From an uncultured Oscillospiraceae bacterium (GTDB lineage: Bacteria; Bacillota; Clostridia; UBA1212; SIG427), in assembly GCA_902465325.1 (NCBI GenBank), contig CABQMV010000021.1, forward strand, positions 1 to 20,963: 20,963 nt of DNA. The letters are read 5' to 3'. This document shows, in pieces, positions 14,692 to 20,963 of this stretch. Position 1 is the first letter of the stretch. Each line of letters starts with the position of its first letter. The translations under genes and the position numbers were made by a program. The notes under the pieces were generated by a model. It was not told where the DNA came from and searched no databases. It saw only the letters and a program-made list of their open reading frames with translations.

Positions 14692-16029
14692 TTAGTAAGC
14701 GATGCCTTGAGCATACATACTTCTTGCAACCTTCTCAAAGCCCGCTATATTAGCCCCTACTACCAGATTTCCCTCATAGCCGTACTCAGCTGCAGCGGCA
14801 CTGGCATTTTTATAAATATTCTCCATAATGTCTTTCAGTTTAGCATCTACTTCAGCAAATGTCCAGGAATACCGAATACTGTTCTGGCACATCTCCAGTG
14901 CCGAAGTCGCTACGCCGCCTGCATTGGCCGCCTTTGCAGGGCCAAAAAGAATGCCCGCGTTCAGGAAAACATTGATGGCTTCTATCGTAGACGGCATATT
15001 AGCGCCCTCTCCCACTGCCTGCACACCGTTGGCAATCAGAAGCTTAGCAGATTCCTTGTCAATTTCATTCTGAGTTGCACAGGGAAGAGCAATATCACAG
15101 GGAAGAGACCAAATCCCCTTGCAGCCCTCTGTATATTTCGCAGAAGGTCTGTAATTGAGATATTCCTTGATCCGTCCTCGCTTAACCTCTTTAATTTCCT
15201 TAACCGCTGCCAGATCAATTCCATCGGCGTCATATATGTATCCATTGGAGTCACTGAGCGCTACTACCTTCCCGCCCAGCTGCACAGCTTTTTCAGTAGC
15301 ATAGATAGCAACATTTCCGGAACCGGAAATAACGACCGTTTTCCCCTGGAAGGACATGCCTTTATCTCTCAAAGCAGCATCCATAAAATAGCAAAGTCCG
15401 TAGCCGGTAGCTTCCGTTCTGGCCAGGCTGCCGCCCCAATCCAGACCTTTTCCTGTCAGTACGCCAGTAAACTCGTTGCGCAGCCGCTTATACTGGCCGT
15501 ACATATAACCGATCTCTCTGGCACCAGTTCCGATATCTCCGGCAGGCACATCTGTATCAGGACCGATATGTTTAGAAAGCTCCGTCATAAAGCTCTGACA
15601 AAAGCGCATTACCTCTCCGTCGCTCTTTCCCTTGGGATCAAAATCGGAGCCGCCCTTTCCGCCTCCTATAGGCAGTCCGGTTAAAGAGTTCTTAAATATC
15701 TGCTCAAAGCCCAGGAATTTAATAATTCCGGAATACACAGAAGGATGCAGACGGATACCGCCCTTATATGGCCCAATCGCACTGTTAAACTGTATGCGGA
15801 AGCCTCTGTTTACCCGGACCTTTCCCTGATCGTCTACCCAGGGAACCCGGAATATAATCTGTCTCTCAGGCTCAACGATACGGTCGAAGATACCGGCCTC
15901 TACCCACTCCGGATGCGCCTTTGCAACCGGCTCTAAAGATTCCAGAACTTCGGTTACCGCTTGATGAAATTCCGGCTCTCCGGGATTTCTCCTGATGACA
16001 TCGTCAAGCACATGTTTTAAAATTTCCAT
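14692..16029 (-). CDS. gdhA: NAD(P)-specific glutamate dehydrogenase
   Basis: The enzyme interconverts 2-oxoglutarate plus ammonia and glutamate. The 445-residue sequence matches the hexameric bacterial type: YKGGIRLHPSV (88-98) in the substrate domain, the catalytic-lysine block PIGGGKGG with K125, DVPAGDIGTGAREIGYM, and a Rossmann nucleotide fold with GSGNVAIYA. The length and N-terminus (PGEPEFHQAV) fit the NADPH-type anabolic subgroup, but cofactor choice cannot be proved by eye; clostridia also use similar enzymes for glutamate catabolism. It has an AAGGAG ribosome site nine bases before ATG, its own promoter, a short 5' hairpin and a strong terminator, so it is a single-gene unit. It is divergent from queT. 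Confidence 0.96.
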   Translation of the reverse strand: MEILKHVLDDVIRRNPGEPEFHQAVTEVLESLEPVAKAHPEWVEAGIFDRIVEPERQIIFRVPWVDDQGKVRVNRGFRIQFNSAIGPYKGGIRLHPSVYSGIIKFLGFEQIFKNSLTGLPIGGGKGGSDFDPKGKSDGEVMRFCQSFMTELSKHIGPDTDVPAGDIGTGAREIGYMYGQYKRLRNEFTGVLTGKGLDWGGSLARTEATGYGLCYFMDAALRDKGMSFQGKTVVISGSGNVAIYATEKAVQLGGKVVALSDSNGYIYDADGIDLAAVKEIKEVKRGRIKEYLNYRPSAKYTEGCKGIWSLPCDIALPCATQNEIDKESAKLLIANGVQAVGEGANMPSTIEAINVFLNAGILFGPAKAANAGGVATSALEMCQNSIRYSWTFAEVDAKLKDIMENIYKNASAAAAEYGYEGNLVVGANIAGFEKVARSMYAQGIAY

Positions 16030-16060
16030 TCATAACACTCTCCTTTGAATGATATATTTT

Positions 16061-16080
16061 GCACGGCAAACAATCCGTAC
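16061..16080 (-). promoter_or_regulatory. Short hairpin in the gdhA leader
   Basis: In minus-strand RNA GUACGG (16080-16075) can pair with CCGUGC (16066-16061), six pairs with one wobble and an eight-base loop. It lies in the leader just downstream of the -10 element and may be an operator or a stabilising hairpin. Role unknown. Confidence 0.3.
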
Positions 16081-16086
16081 CTGAAT

Positions 16087-16115
16087 ATTTTATATGCTTT
16101 ATTGCTCTAAATCAA
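16087..16115 (-). promoter_or_regulatory. Promoter of gdhA
   Basis: On the minus strand TTGATT (16115-16110), a 17-base spacer and TAAAAT (16092-16087). The leader to the ATG at 16029 is about 50 bases. Confidence 0.65.
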
Positions 16116-16141
16116 TAGGAAATGTAAAAAAATTACTGTAT

Positions 16142-16170
16142 TTGCATTCTTTTCTTATCTGTGATACTCT
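16142..16170 (+). promoter_or_regulatory. Promoter of queT
   Basis: TTGCAT (16142-16147), 17 bases, then TACTCT (16165-16170). Transcription would begin near 16177, exactly where the riboswitch aptamer begins. Confidence 0.6.
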
Positions 16171-16177
16171 TTATCCT

Positions 16178-16219
16178 GTCAGTTCGAAACCATCCTGACG
16201 CTATAAACAAAACTAGGAG
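16178..16219 (+). ncRNA. preQ1-I riboswitch
   Basis: The leader holds stem P1 GTCAG (16178-16182) with CTGAC (16195-16199), a 12-base loop TTCGAAACCATC with the conserved UUC start and terminal C, and an A-rich tail ATAAACAAAACTAGGAG. These match the class I preQ1 aptamer, whose tail folds back into the loop as a pseudoknot when the queuosine precursor preQ1 binds. The tail contains the ribosome site AGGAG (16215-16219), so binding should shut off translation of queT. I could not settle the exact pseudoknot pairs by eye. Confidence 0.85.
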
Positions 16220-16230
16220 ATGTTATCAAA

Positions 16231-16737
16231 ATGAAAAAAACAGTTCGTTTTACTGTCGCCGCGGCTATGATTGCCGCTATTTACGCCGCACTTACTACTG
16301 CAATCGCGCCAATTGCGTTCGGGCCCCTGCAGCTGCGTATATCAGAAGCAATGATTCTGTTTGCCGCTGTAAGTCCTGCGGCGATCCCTGGACTCACCAT
16401 TGGCTGCGCGCTGGCCAATCTTTCCAGTCCCTATGGACTACTGGATATTTTATGCGGCGCAGGCGCTTCTCTGCTGGCCTCTGTATTCGCCTATTCTCTG
16501 AGAAAAATCCGTTTAAAAAACATACCATGGCTCTCCCCGCTGGGCGCTGTACTGTTTAACGGCCTGATTGTAGGAATGGTCATTAAAATAACTGCGGAAT
16601 CTGATGTTCTCTACTGGGCCGCAGCAGGAGAAATCGCGCTGGGTGAAATCGCCTCCTGCTACCTTCTGGGGATCCCCCTCTGGCTGGGCTTAGAAAAAAG
16701 CGGATTTAACCGTTGGCTTTTGTCACAGACTCAATAG
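16231..16737 (+). CDS. queT: Queuosine-precursor transporter, QueT family
   Basis: This is a 168-residue, very hydrophobic protein with five to six predicted membrane segments. The N-terminal pattern VAAAMIAAIYAALT and the block LQLRISEAMILFAAVSPAAIPGL are typical of QueT, the substrate-binding S component of an energy-coupling-factor transporter for queuosine precursors. The preQ1-I riboswitch directly upstream independently supports the substrate class. It would need the shared EcfA/EcfT module encoded elsewhere. The ribosome site AGGAG belongs to the aptamer tail, with 11 bases to the ATG. The gene ends in TAG and its last 32 bases overlap the 3' end of the convergent PPOX gene. Confidence 0.92.
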   Translation: MKKTVRFTVAAAMIAAIYAALTTAIAPIAFGPLQLRISEAMILFAAVSPAAIPGLTIGCALANLSSPYGLLDILCGAGASLLASVFAYSLRKIRLKNIPWLSPLGAVLFNGLIVGMVIKITAESDVLYWAAAGEIALGEIASCYLLGIPLWLGLEKSGFNRWLLSQTQ

Positions 16738-17197
16738 CCCGCTTTCCCGTCATATGTTCTATCTGAATACAAACCACACAGACTCGCTGCCAGCCTTCCT
16801 TGATTTCCCGTTCGCCCTCCGCAGCCAGTCCGGGAGCGTATTTGGCGTTCAGCGCCTCTAATACCCTGCGCCGGAGGCCATCCTTCTCCACAACACAGGC
16901 TCTGCCAAAAACAATTGCACTTACATAATCCACAGCAAACAGAGAGGGGACCGTTCGGTCTTTTGCGACTACACAAAAAGACACTTTCTCCTCTTTTAAA
17001 ATACTGTCCAGTTTATGGCCATTTTTCGCGCAGTGAAAATACAGACACCCCTCTATATATACATAGGAAAGGGGCACCGCATAAGGGTACCCGTTATCTC
17101 CGTGTACTGCCAGGATGCCGGTGCTGCCGGTAATCAGGATCTCCCGGCAGGCCTCCTGACTGAGAGCCTGTCCGGTCCGTCTCATAGGCCGGAACAT
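16706..17197 (-). CDS. Pyridoxamine 5'-phosphate oxidase-like (NimA-type) FMN-binding protein
   Basis: The 163-residue protein has the split-barrel flavin fold of the PPOX/NimA group: MFRPMRR at the start, TGILAVHGDNGYPYAVPLSY (about 25-44), LYFHCAKNGHKLD (about 52-64) and a later VSFCVV strand. Members bind FMN or F420 and reduce small molecules; NimA-like proteins have been linked to nitroimidazole resistance, but most have unknown substrates, and none is claimed here. A GGAGG site six bases before the ATG supports the start, which lies 16 bases inside the 3' end of mnmA, so the two are co-translated. The last 32 bases overlap queT on the other strand. Confidence 0.85.
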   Translation of the reverse strand: MFRPMRRTGQALSQEACREILITGSTGILAVHGDNGYPYAVPLSYVYIEGCLYFHCAKNGHKLDSILKEEKVSFCVVAKDRTVPSLFAVDYVSAIVFGRACVVEKDGLRRRVLEALNAKYAPGLAAEGEREIKEGWQRVCVVCIQIEHMTGKRAIESVTKANG

Positions 17198-18267
17198 ATA
17201 GTACCTCCTCCAAATACATATTCCCCATCATATAATACGACAGCCTGTCCCGGCGCAATTGCCCGCTGGGGACTGTCAAATTCGATGTGAAGACAATCCG
17301 GGCCTGTCATCGTCACCGAAGCCCATTGCTCCGGATGCTTGTAGCGGATCCGCGCTTTCAGCCGCCTGGTACCTTCAAAGGAATCACAGGCAATCAAGTT
17401 GACCTCCTTCGCCTCTAAGCTCCGGGTATAGAGCGCTGCATCCTCAGATACAACTACCCGATTCCGTACCGGGTCCTTTGATTTTACATACACAGGCTCT
17501 CCCATTGAAAGGCCTAATCCCTTCCGCTGACCCACTGTATACCGAATCAGGCCTCTGTGCCTTCCCAGCACACGGCCCTCCAGGTCTACAAATTCTCCTT
17601 CCGGAAATTTTCTCCCTGTAAAATGTTCTATAAACTTGCCGTAGTCTCCATCCGGAACAAAACAGATATCCTGACTTTCCCGCTTTCCGGCATTTACAAA
17701 GCCCTGTGCTTCTGCAATAGCCCTCACCTGCGGTTTACTCAGGGCACCTAAAGGCAGCAGCGTCATCGCCAGCTGCTGCTGCGTCATACTGTACAAAACA
17801 TAGCTTTGGTCTTTTTCGGCACTGACGCCCTTTCTGAGCAGCCAGCGTCCGGAAACCGCATCGTGCTCAATCCTGGCATAATGACCTGTAGCAATATGAT
17901 CAAAGCCCATACTGGAAGCCTCCCGGCACAGTCGGCCAAATTTTATATATTTATTGCAGTCAATACACGGATTCGGCGTCTCTCCCTGACAGTAGGCATC
18001 TATAAAGCGCGAAATTACACAATCAATAAACGCCTGACGGTAATTCAGCACATAATGAGGTACCCCCAAGCGGTCAGCCACCATGGCAGCATCCTCTGCA
18101 TCCCTTTGAGAACAGCAGGTCTTTCCAATGCAGGCACCGAGATCCTCGTTATTATATAGTTTCAGGGTGATACCGGAAACCTCGTACCCCTCCTGCTGCA
18201 TGAGCCACGCTGCTACAGAGCTGTCAACTCCGCCGCTCATCGCCACAGCTGCTTTTCCCTTTGGCAT
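17182..18267 (-). CDS. mnmA: tRNA-specific 2-thiouridylase
   Basis: MnmA thiolates uridine 34 of tRNAs for Lys, Glu and Gln, with ATP and sulfur passed on by a cysteine desulfurase. The 361-residue chain shows the PP-loop AMSGGVDSS (9-17), TPNPCIDCNKYIKFG (98-111) with catalytic C104, and SQDICFVPDGDYG with the persulfide C202. The central TVGQRKGLG motif and the C-terminal beta-barrel (RYKHPE) complete the usual architecture, so the protein should be active. It starts three bases after the nadA stop and overlaps the PPOX gene. The expected sulfur donor gene (iscS/nifS) is not in the window. Confidence 0.96.
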   Translation of the reverse strand: MPKGKAAVAMSGGVDSSVAAWLMQQEGYEVSGITLKLYNNEDLGACIGKTCCSQRDAEDAAMVADRLGVPHYVLNYRQAFIDCVISRFIDAYCQGETPNPCIDCNKYIKFGRLCREASSMGFDHIATGHYARIEHDAVSGRWLLRKGVSAEKDQSYVLYSMTQQQLAMTLLPLGALSKPQVRAIAEAQGFVNAGKRESQDICFVPDGDYGKFIEHFTGRKFPEGEFVDLEGRVLGRHRGLIRYTVGQRKGLGLSMGEPVYVKSKDPVRNRVVVSEDAALYTRSLEAKEVNLIACDSFEGTRRLKARIRYKHPEQWASVTMTGPDCLHIEFDSPQRAIAPGQAVVLYDGEYVFGGGTICSGL

Positions 18268-18270
18268 ATC

Positions 18271-19182
18271 TCACCCCAACCGAATCATTTCATCAATACA
18301 GATCCTGGCCCGGCGCATGGTCTCCGGATCCATTACAATTTCCTGGCCGCCCTGTCCTTTTACACAGTTGTATACATCCATTAAAGTCGTGGCTTTCATA
18401 TTGGAGCAGATGAGCTTCTGGGACAGTATGTAGAAACGCTTTTCCGGACAGGCATACTGCAAATGCTCTGCTATACTGATCTCCGTTCCAATAATAAATT
18501 CTGTATCAGAGGACTCTCTGGCATACTCCATAATTCCAGAGGTGGAACCCACATAGTCTGCCAAAGCCACTACCTCCCGCGTACACTCAGGATGCACCAA
18601 AAGCTTTGCACCAGGGTGCATGGCTTTGGCCGTTCTGACATCCTCTGCAGTTACACAGGCATGGATGGGACAGCCTCCCTGTAGAAGCTTAAAATTCTTC
18701 TCCGGTACCTGCTTTGATACATAAGCGCCCAGATTGCAGTCCGGAATAAACAGGATATTCTGATTCGGCAGCTTTTTAACAATTTTAACTGCCGAAGAAG
18801 AGGTAACACATACATCGCATACCGTCTTCAGCTCCGAGGTTGTATTAATATAGGCAACAACGGTATAATCCGGGTACTGCTCTTTCACTTTTGTAATCAT
18901 TTCCTTGTCCATTTGCTCTGCCATAGGACAGCCGGCTATCGCGTTGGCCAGAAATACTGTTTTCTGCGGAGAAAGAATTTTTACCGTTTCCGCCATAAAA
19001 CGCACACCGCAGAGTATAACCGTATCCGCCTGGGCTTTCTGTGCCATTAAGCTCAGCTGAAAAGAATCTCCGGTATAATCCGCTACTTCTAATATCTCAG
19101 CTGCCTGATAGCTGTGCGCCAATATACAGATGTTCTTTTCTGCTTTTAGCCTTCTGATCTCCTGCTGTATTTCCTGAATCAC
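18271..19182 (-). CDS. nadA: Quinolinate synthase
   Basis: NadA condenses iminoaspartate with dihydroxyacetone phosphate to quinolinate, the second step of NAD synthesis. From the chosen start the three [4Fe-4S] ligands are C85 (AGCPMAE), C171 (GGCPIH) and C259 (LICSNMKATT); ILAHSYQ near the N-terminus and STSGIMEYA are substrate blocks. The frame extends to a TTG at 19194, but a TAAGGG sequence abuts that codon. The GTG at 19182, preceded by GGTGG at five bases, gives a normal 303 residues and is preferred; the start is uncertain by four codons. nadB and nadC, its usual partners, are not present here. It follows the signal peptidase gene by a few dozen bases and runs into mnmA. Confidence 0.94.
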   Translation of the reverse strand: MIQEIQQEIRRLKAEKNICILAHSYQAAEILEVADYTGDSFQLSLMAQKAQADTVILCGVRFMAETVKILSPQKTVFLANAIAGCPMAEQMDKEMITKVKEQYPDYTVVAYINTTSELKTVCDVCVTSSSAVKIVKKLPNQNILFIPDCNLGAYVSKQVPEKNFKLLQGGCPIHACVTAEDVRTAKAMHPGAKLLVHPECTREVVALADYVGSTSGIMEYARESSDTEFIIGTEISIAEHLQYACPEKRFYILSQKLICSNMKATTLMDVYNCVKGQGGQEIVMDPETMRRARICIDEMIRLG

Positions 19183-19216
19183 GTTCGCCACCAACCCTTA
19201 CTTTTTTACTTTAACG

Positions 19217-20533
19217 CTACCAATTCGCAATCATTTTACCAATAATATTTTCTACCGGCACCGGACCGATAACCCGACTGTCTGTACTGTGATTGCGGTT
19301 ATCTCCCATAACAAATACATATCCCTCTTCCACAGTAAGAGAAGTGCCGTTTTTGTAGGTGTATACATCCTGTTCATTAATGTAGGTCTCCTGCAGGGCC
19401 TCCCCGTTTCTGTAAATACGGTTAGATTCAAAGGATATGGTATCTCCGGGAATTCCGATAACACGCTTGATCCAGAAGTAATCCGGCTCTGAATGGCCGC
19501 ACAGCTTGGTAACTACGTTGTATTCCAGTGCCTCTGCAAAAAGCGTCAAGGTATTTCTTTTCCGGTCCACATGGCTGTCAATTACTACAATATCTCCCCG
19601 CTGAGGCTTTCCCAGCATATAAGGAATTCTGGATAAAATAACCGTATCCCCATTATGCAGCGTAGGCATCATAGAAGGGCCGGAGACCTCGCTGGGCCGA
19701 AAAAGGTAAATATTAATGACCATGGCCATGACAAAAGCAACCACCATCGTCAATACCCAGCTCAGTATGGTTTTCAGTGCAGAAAGTCCTTTATTGGGCT
19801 GCGTTTTTCTATACACGGTTTGTTCTTCCGGTGCGTCTTCCTCTCTTAGAGTATATAACGCCTCCTTCGGCATTCCGCTTTTTTCAAATCTGAAATCACC
19901 AAAGCACCGAAAAAACTCATCTTCTTCGGAAACCTTTTTCTGATCTGGGACGGACTCTGCCGGTATGTCCCCCTCCTGCACTGGTAGCTGCGGCTTAGGG
20001 CGCCCGTCGGCAGCTGAATTCGGCACAGAAGGTTCCCCCGGACCCTCTGCCGCTGTTTCAGTAATTTCTATTTCAGAATCCGATGCAAATTCTGGCTCTG
20101 CATCCAGGGAAGAAGCAGGCTCCGGTTTTTGATACACTGGCTCTGCGGAAACTAGGCCCATGACCACTGCCAGCTTGTCTGACACTCCGGAGAAAGTCTT
20201 TTTTTCTTCAGAAAAAGTATTTTTTGAAGCCTCCGGCGCCGTTTCGGGAGATTCCTCTTTTTTCTCCTGAGACAATTCCGGCTCTGTCTGCTTTTCTTTT
20301 TCTGTAACGGGTGATGTCTCTTCACGGGGTAAAATGGGCTTCGTGGGAATGAGCGCTTCTTCGGCGGAAAGCTCAGGCGGTGTAAATTGTTCCTCCTGTA
20401 GCCAGCCCTCGTCCTCCAGTTCTTCTTTTATTTCAACGGCGAAAGACGTTAAATCTTCTTTTTCTATATCAGAAAAATCCGGCTCCTCTTCGTCTATTTC
20501 AAAAACTTTGAACTTCCGTTCTTTCTCGCTCAT
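19217..20533 (-). CDS. lepB: Signal peptidase I with a long acidic N-terminal extension
   Basis: The last 190 residues are a standard type I signal peptidase, which cuts signal peptides from secreted proteins outside the membrane: one membrane segment (about 252-278), nucleophile S287 in SGPSMMPTL, general base K356 in WIKRVIGIPGD, and GDNRNHSTDSR (410-420). Before it lie about 250 residues rich in Glu, Pro and Ser with no clear fold, predicted to be cytoplasmic and disordered. Ordinary Gram-positive enzymes are about 170-190 residues long. The extension is in frame without stops and starts at an ATG with AAGGA eight bases upstream, so it seems to be translated. An internal start near M221 could give a short form. 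It lies 37 bases after tRNA-Val, with no terminator seen between. Confidence 0.92.
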   Translation of the reverse strand: MSEKERKFKVFEIDEEEPDFSDIEKEDLTSFAVEIKEELEDEGWLQEEQFTPPELSAEEALIPTKPILPREETSPVTEKEKQTEPELSQEKKEESPETAPEASKNTFSEEKKTFSGVSDKLAVVMGLVSAEPVYQKPEPASSLDAEPEFASDSEIEITETAAEGPGEPSVPNSAADGRPKPQLPVQEGDIPAESVPDQKKVSEEDEFFRCFGDFRFEKSGMPKEALYTLREEDAPEEQTVYRKTQPNKGLSALKTILSWVLTMVVAFVMAMVINIYLFRPSEVSGPSMMPTLHNGDTVILSRIPYMLGKPQRGDIVVIDSHVDRKRNTLTLFAEALEYNVVTKLCGHSEPDYFWIKRVIGIPGDTISFESNRIYRNGEALQETYINEQDVYTYKNGTSLTVEEGYVFVMGDNRNHSTDSRVIGPVPVENIIGKMIANW

Positions 20534-20570
20534 CTATATCATCCTTAAGAATTTAAGAAGCAATTGCATA

Positions 20571-20646
20571 TGGTGGGCTGTAAGGGACTCGAACCCCTGA
20601 CCCTCTGTACGTGAAACAGATGCTCTACCAGCTGAGCTAACAGCCC
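20571..20646 (-). tRNA. tRNA-Val (anticodon CAC)
   Basis: The minus strand folds as a cloverleaf: acceptor GGGCTGT with ACAGCCC (7 bp), D arm GCTC/GAGC, anticodon stem TCTGT/ACAGA with loop TTCACGT and anticodon CAC at 20611-20613, T arm AGGGG/CCCTT with loop TTCGAGT, discriminator A and encoded CCA. The anticodon reads GUG valine codons. Base 37 is G, where valine tRNAs usually have A. Confidence 0.93.
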
Positions 20647-20665
20647 ACAAAAAACTTACTTTTAT

Positions 20666-20694
20666 AGTATATAGTTCTTGGCGGGGGTTGTCAA
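20666..20694 (-). promoter_or_regulatory. Strong promoter of tRNA-Val and probably lepB
   Basis: On the minus strand a perfect TTGACA (20694-20689), a 17-base spacer and TATACT (20671-20666). The next genes downstream, tRNA-Val and then lepB, show no terminator between them. Confidence 0.8.
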
Positions 20695-20754
20695 CTAAGC
20701 CTGGCGCGGCAGTTTTACACAGAAAAAAAATATATTGCCCTGCTATTTATTTAA

Positions 20755-20907
20755 GTAGTGGTGTCGATAACGAAAGACAAATTAAAAACACTTTATCTAG
20801 TTTATTATATTTCTGCAAAAATAATGCTGAGTAAGTTTTTAGGTCATGCAAGTATAGAAATTACTTCTTCGATTTATGTTTACACAGATGTGGAAAGATT
20901 GTTATAA
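20755..20907 (+). pseudogene. C-terminal relic of a tyrosine recombinase (integrase)
   Basis: The plus frame ending at TAA 20905-20907 reads LSKFLGHASIEITSSIYVYTD, the conserved end of phage-type integrases with the L-G-H box and the nucleophile tyrosine in IYVYTD. The preceding residues KTLYLVYYISAKIM align with the helix that normally follows the R-H-T box, but Arg and His are gone and the frame meets a stop at 20752-20754. Only about 50 codons remain of some 300-400. It lies 108 bases from tRNA-Val, a common target for integrating elements, so it is probably the scar of a lost element. AT-rich composition supports foreign origin. Confidence 0.7.
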
Positions 20908-20923
20908 CAACTCTGATTATCTC

Positions 20924-20945
20924 AAAAAAGCCCGGAAATGCGGGC
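20924..20945 (-). terminator. Rho-independent terminator for a gene beyond the right edge
   Basis: On the minus strand GCCCG (20945-20941) pairs with CGGGC (20934-20930), followed by TTTTTT (20929-20924). The stem is short but GC-only. It would stop transcription entering from outside the window before the integrase relic. Confidence 0.65.
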
Positions 20946-20963
20946 AAATCACGGGATAGGGAC

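Larger units (their letters stand above)
20695..20963. other. Right-edge region with relic and terminator
   Basis: Besides the tRNA promoter, integrase relic and terminator, no intact gene is seen. The stretch 20700-20820 is AT-rich with scattered stops in all frames. Confidence 0.6.

Noticed and set aside
19716..20600. Plus-strand serine-rich frames opposite the lepB extension
   Set aside because: They are complements of the Glu-rich minus-strand coding (GAA/GAG reading as TTC/CTC/TCT) and have no start signals or recognisable domain.

Overview
The window looks like chromosome from a low-to-moderate GC member of the Clostridia (Firmicutes, Eubacteriales). The clues are strong AGGAGG-type ribosome sites, a Gram-positive signal peptidase I, a preQ1-I riboswitch in front of queT, a PadR plus HAAS-type membrane protein pair, and a B12-dependent MetH without a reactivation domain. 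The species cannot be named from sequence alone. Most genes lie on the minus strand, are tightly packed and are housekeeping in nature.

Layout from the right edge. The far right holds a decayed tyrosine-recombinase tail and a minus-strand terminator belonging to something outside the window. Next come a strong promoter and tRNA-Val(CAC), which run into a minus-strand cluster: signal peptidase I with a very long acidic N-terminus, quinolinate synthase nadA, tRNA thiouridylase mnmA and an FMN split-barrel (PPOX/NimA-like) protein. Converging on that cluster is queT (plus strand), a queuosine-precursor transporter under a preQ1-I riboswitch. Divergent from queT is gdhA (glutamate dehydrogenase), which has a clear promoter and terminator. 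Then lon and metF run as a coupled minus-strand pair.

The middle, 10.0 to 11.3 kb, holds a plus-strand padR/HAAS regulatory pair between metF and metH. A 570-base intergenic region contains two GC-rich hairpins, the divergent promoters and a possible structured metH leader. metF and metH together make methyl-THF and use it to methylate homocysteine. metH converges on a membrane glycerophosphodiester phosphodiesterase gene, which is divergent from a lipoprotein of the sialate O-acetylesterase family.

The left third is an arginine operon, argC-argB-argD-argF, followed by a small GNAT acetyltransferase and a glycerol kinase gene, all on the minus strand with gaps or overlaps of a few bases. The operon starts at a consensus promoter that lies inside two ARG-box-like palindromes. 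No argJ, argA or argE is present here, so the GNAT is a candidate acetylglutamate synthase. The glycerol kinase gene carries an in-frame TAG at codon 31 and is probably a pseudogene, unless this is a sequencing error.

No prophage, CRISPR array, defence island or biosynthetic cluster is visible. The points most worth a second look are the GNAT in the arg operon, the 250-residue extension of signal peptidase, the GC-rich hairpin element upstream of metH, the broken glpK and the integrase relic beside tRNA-Val.
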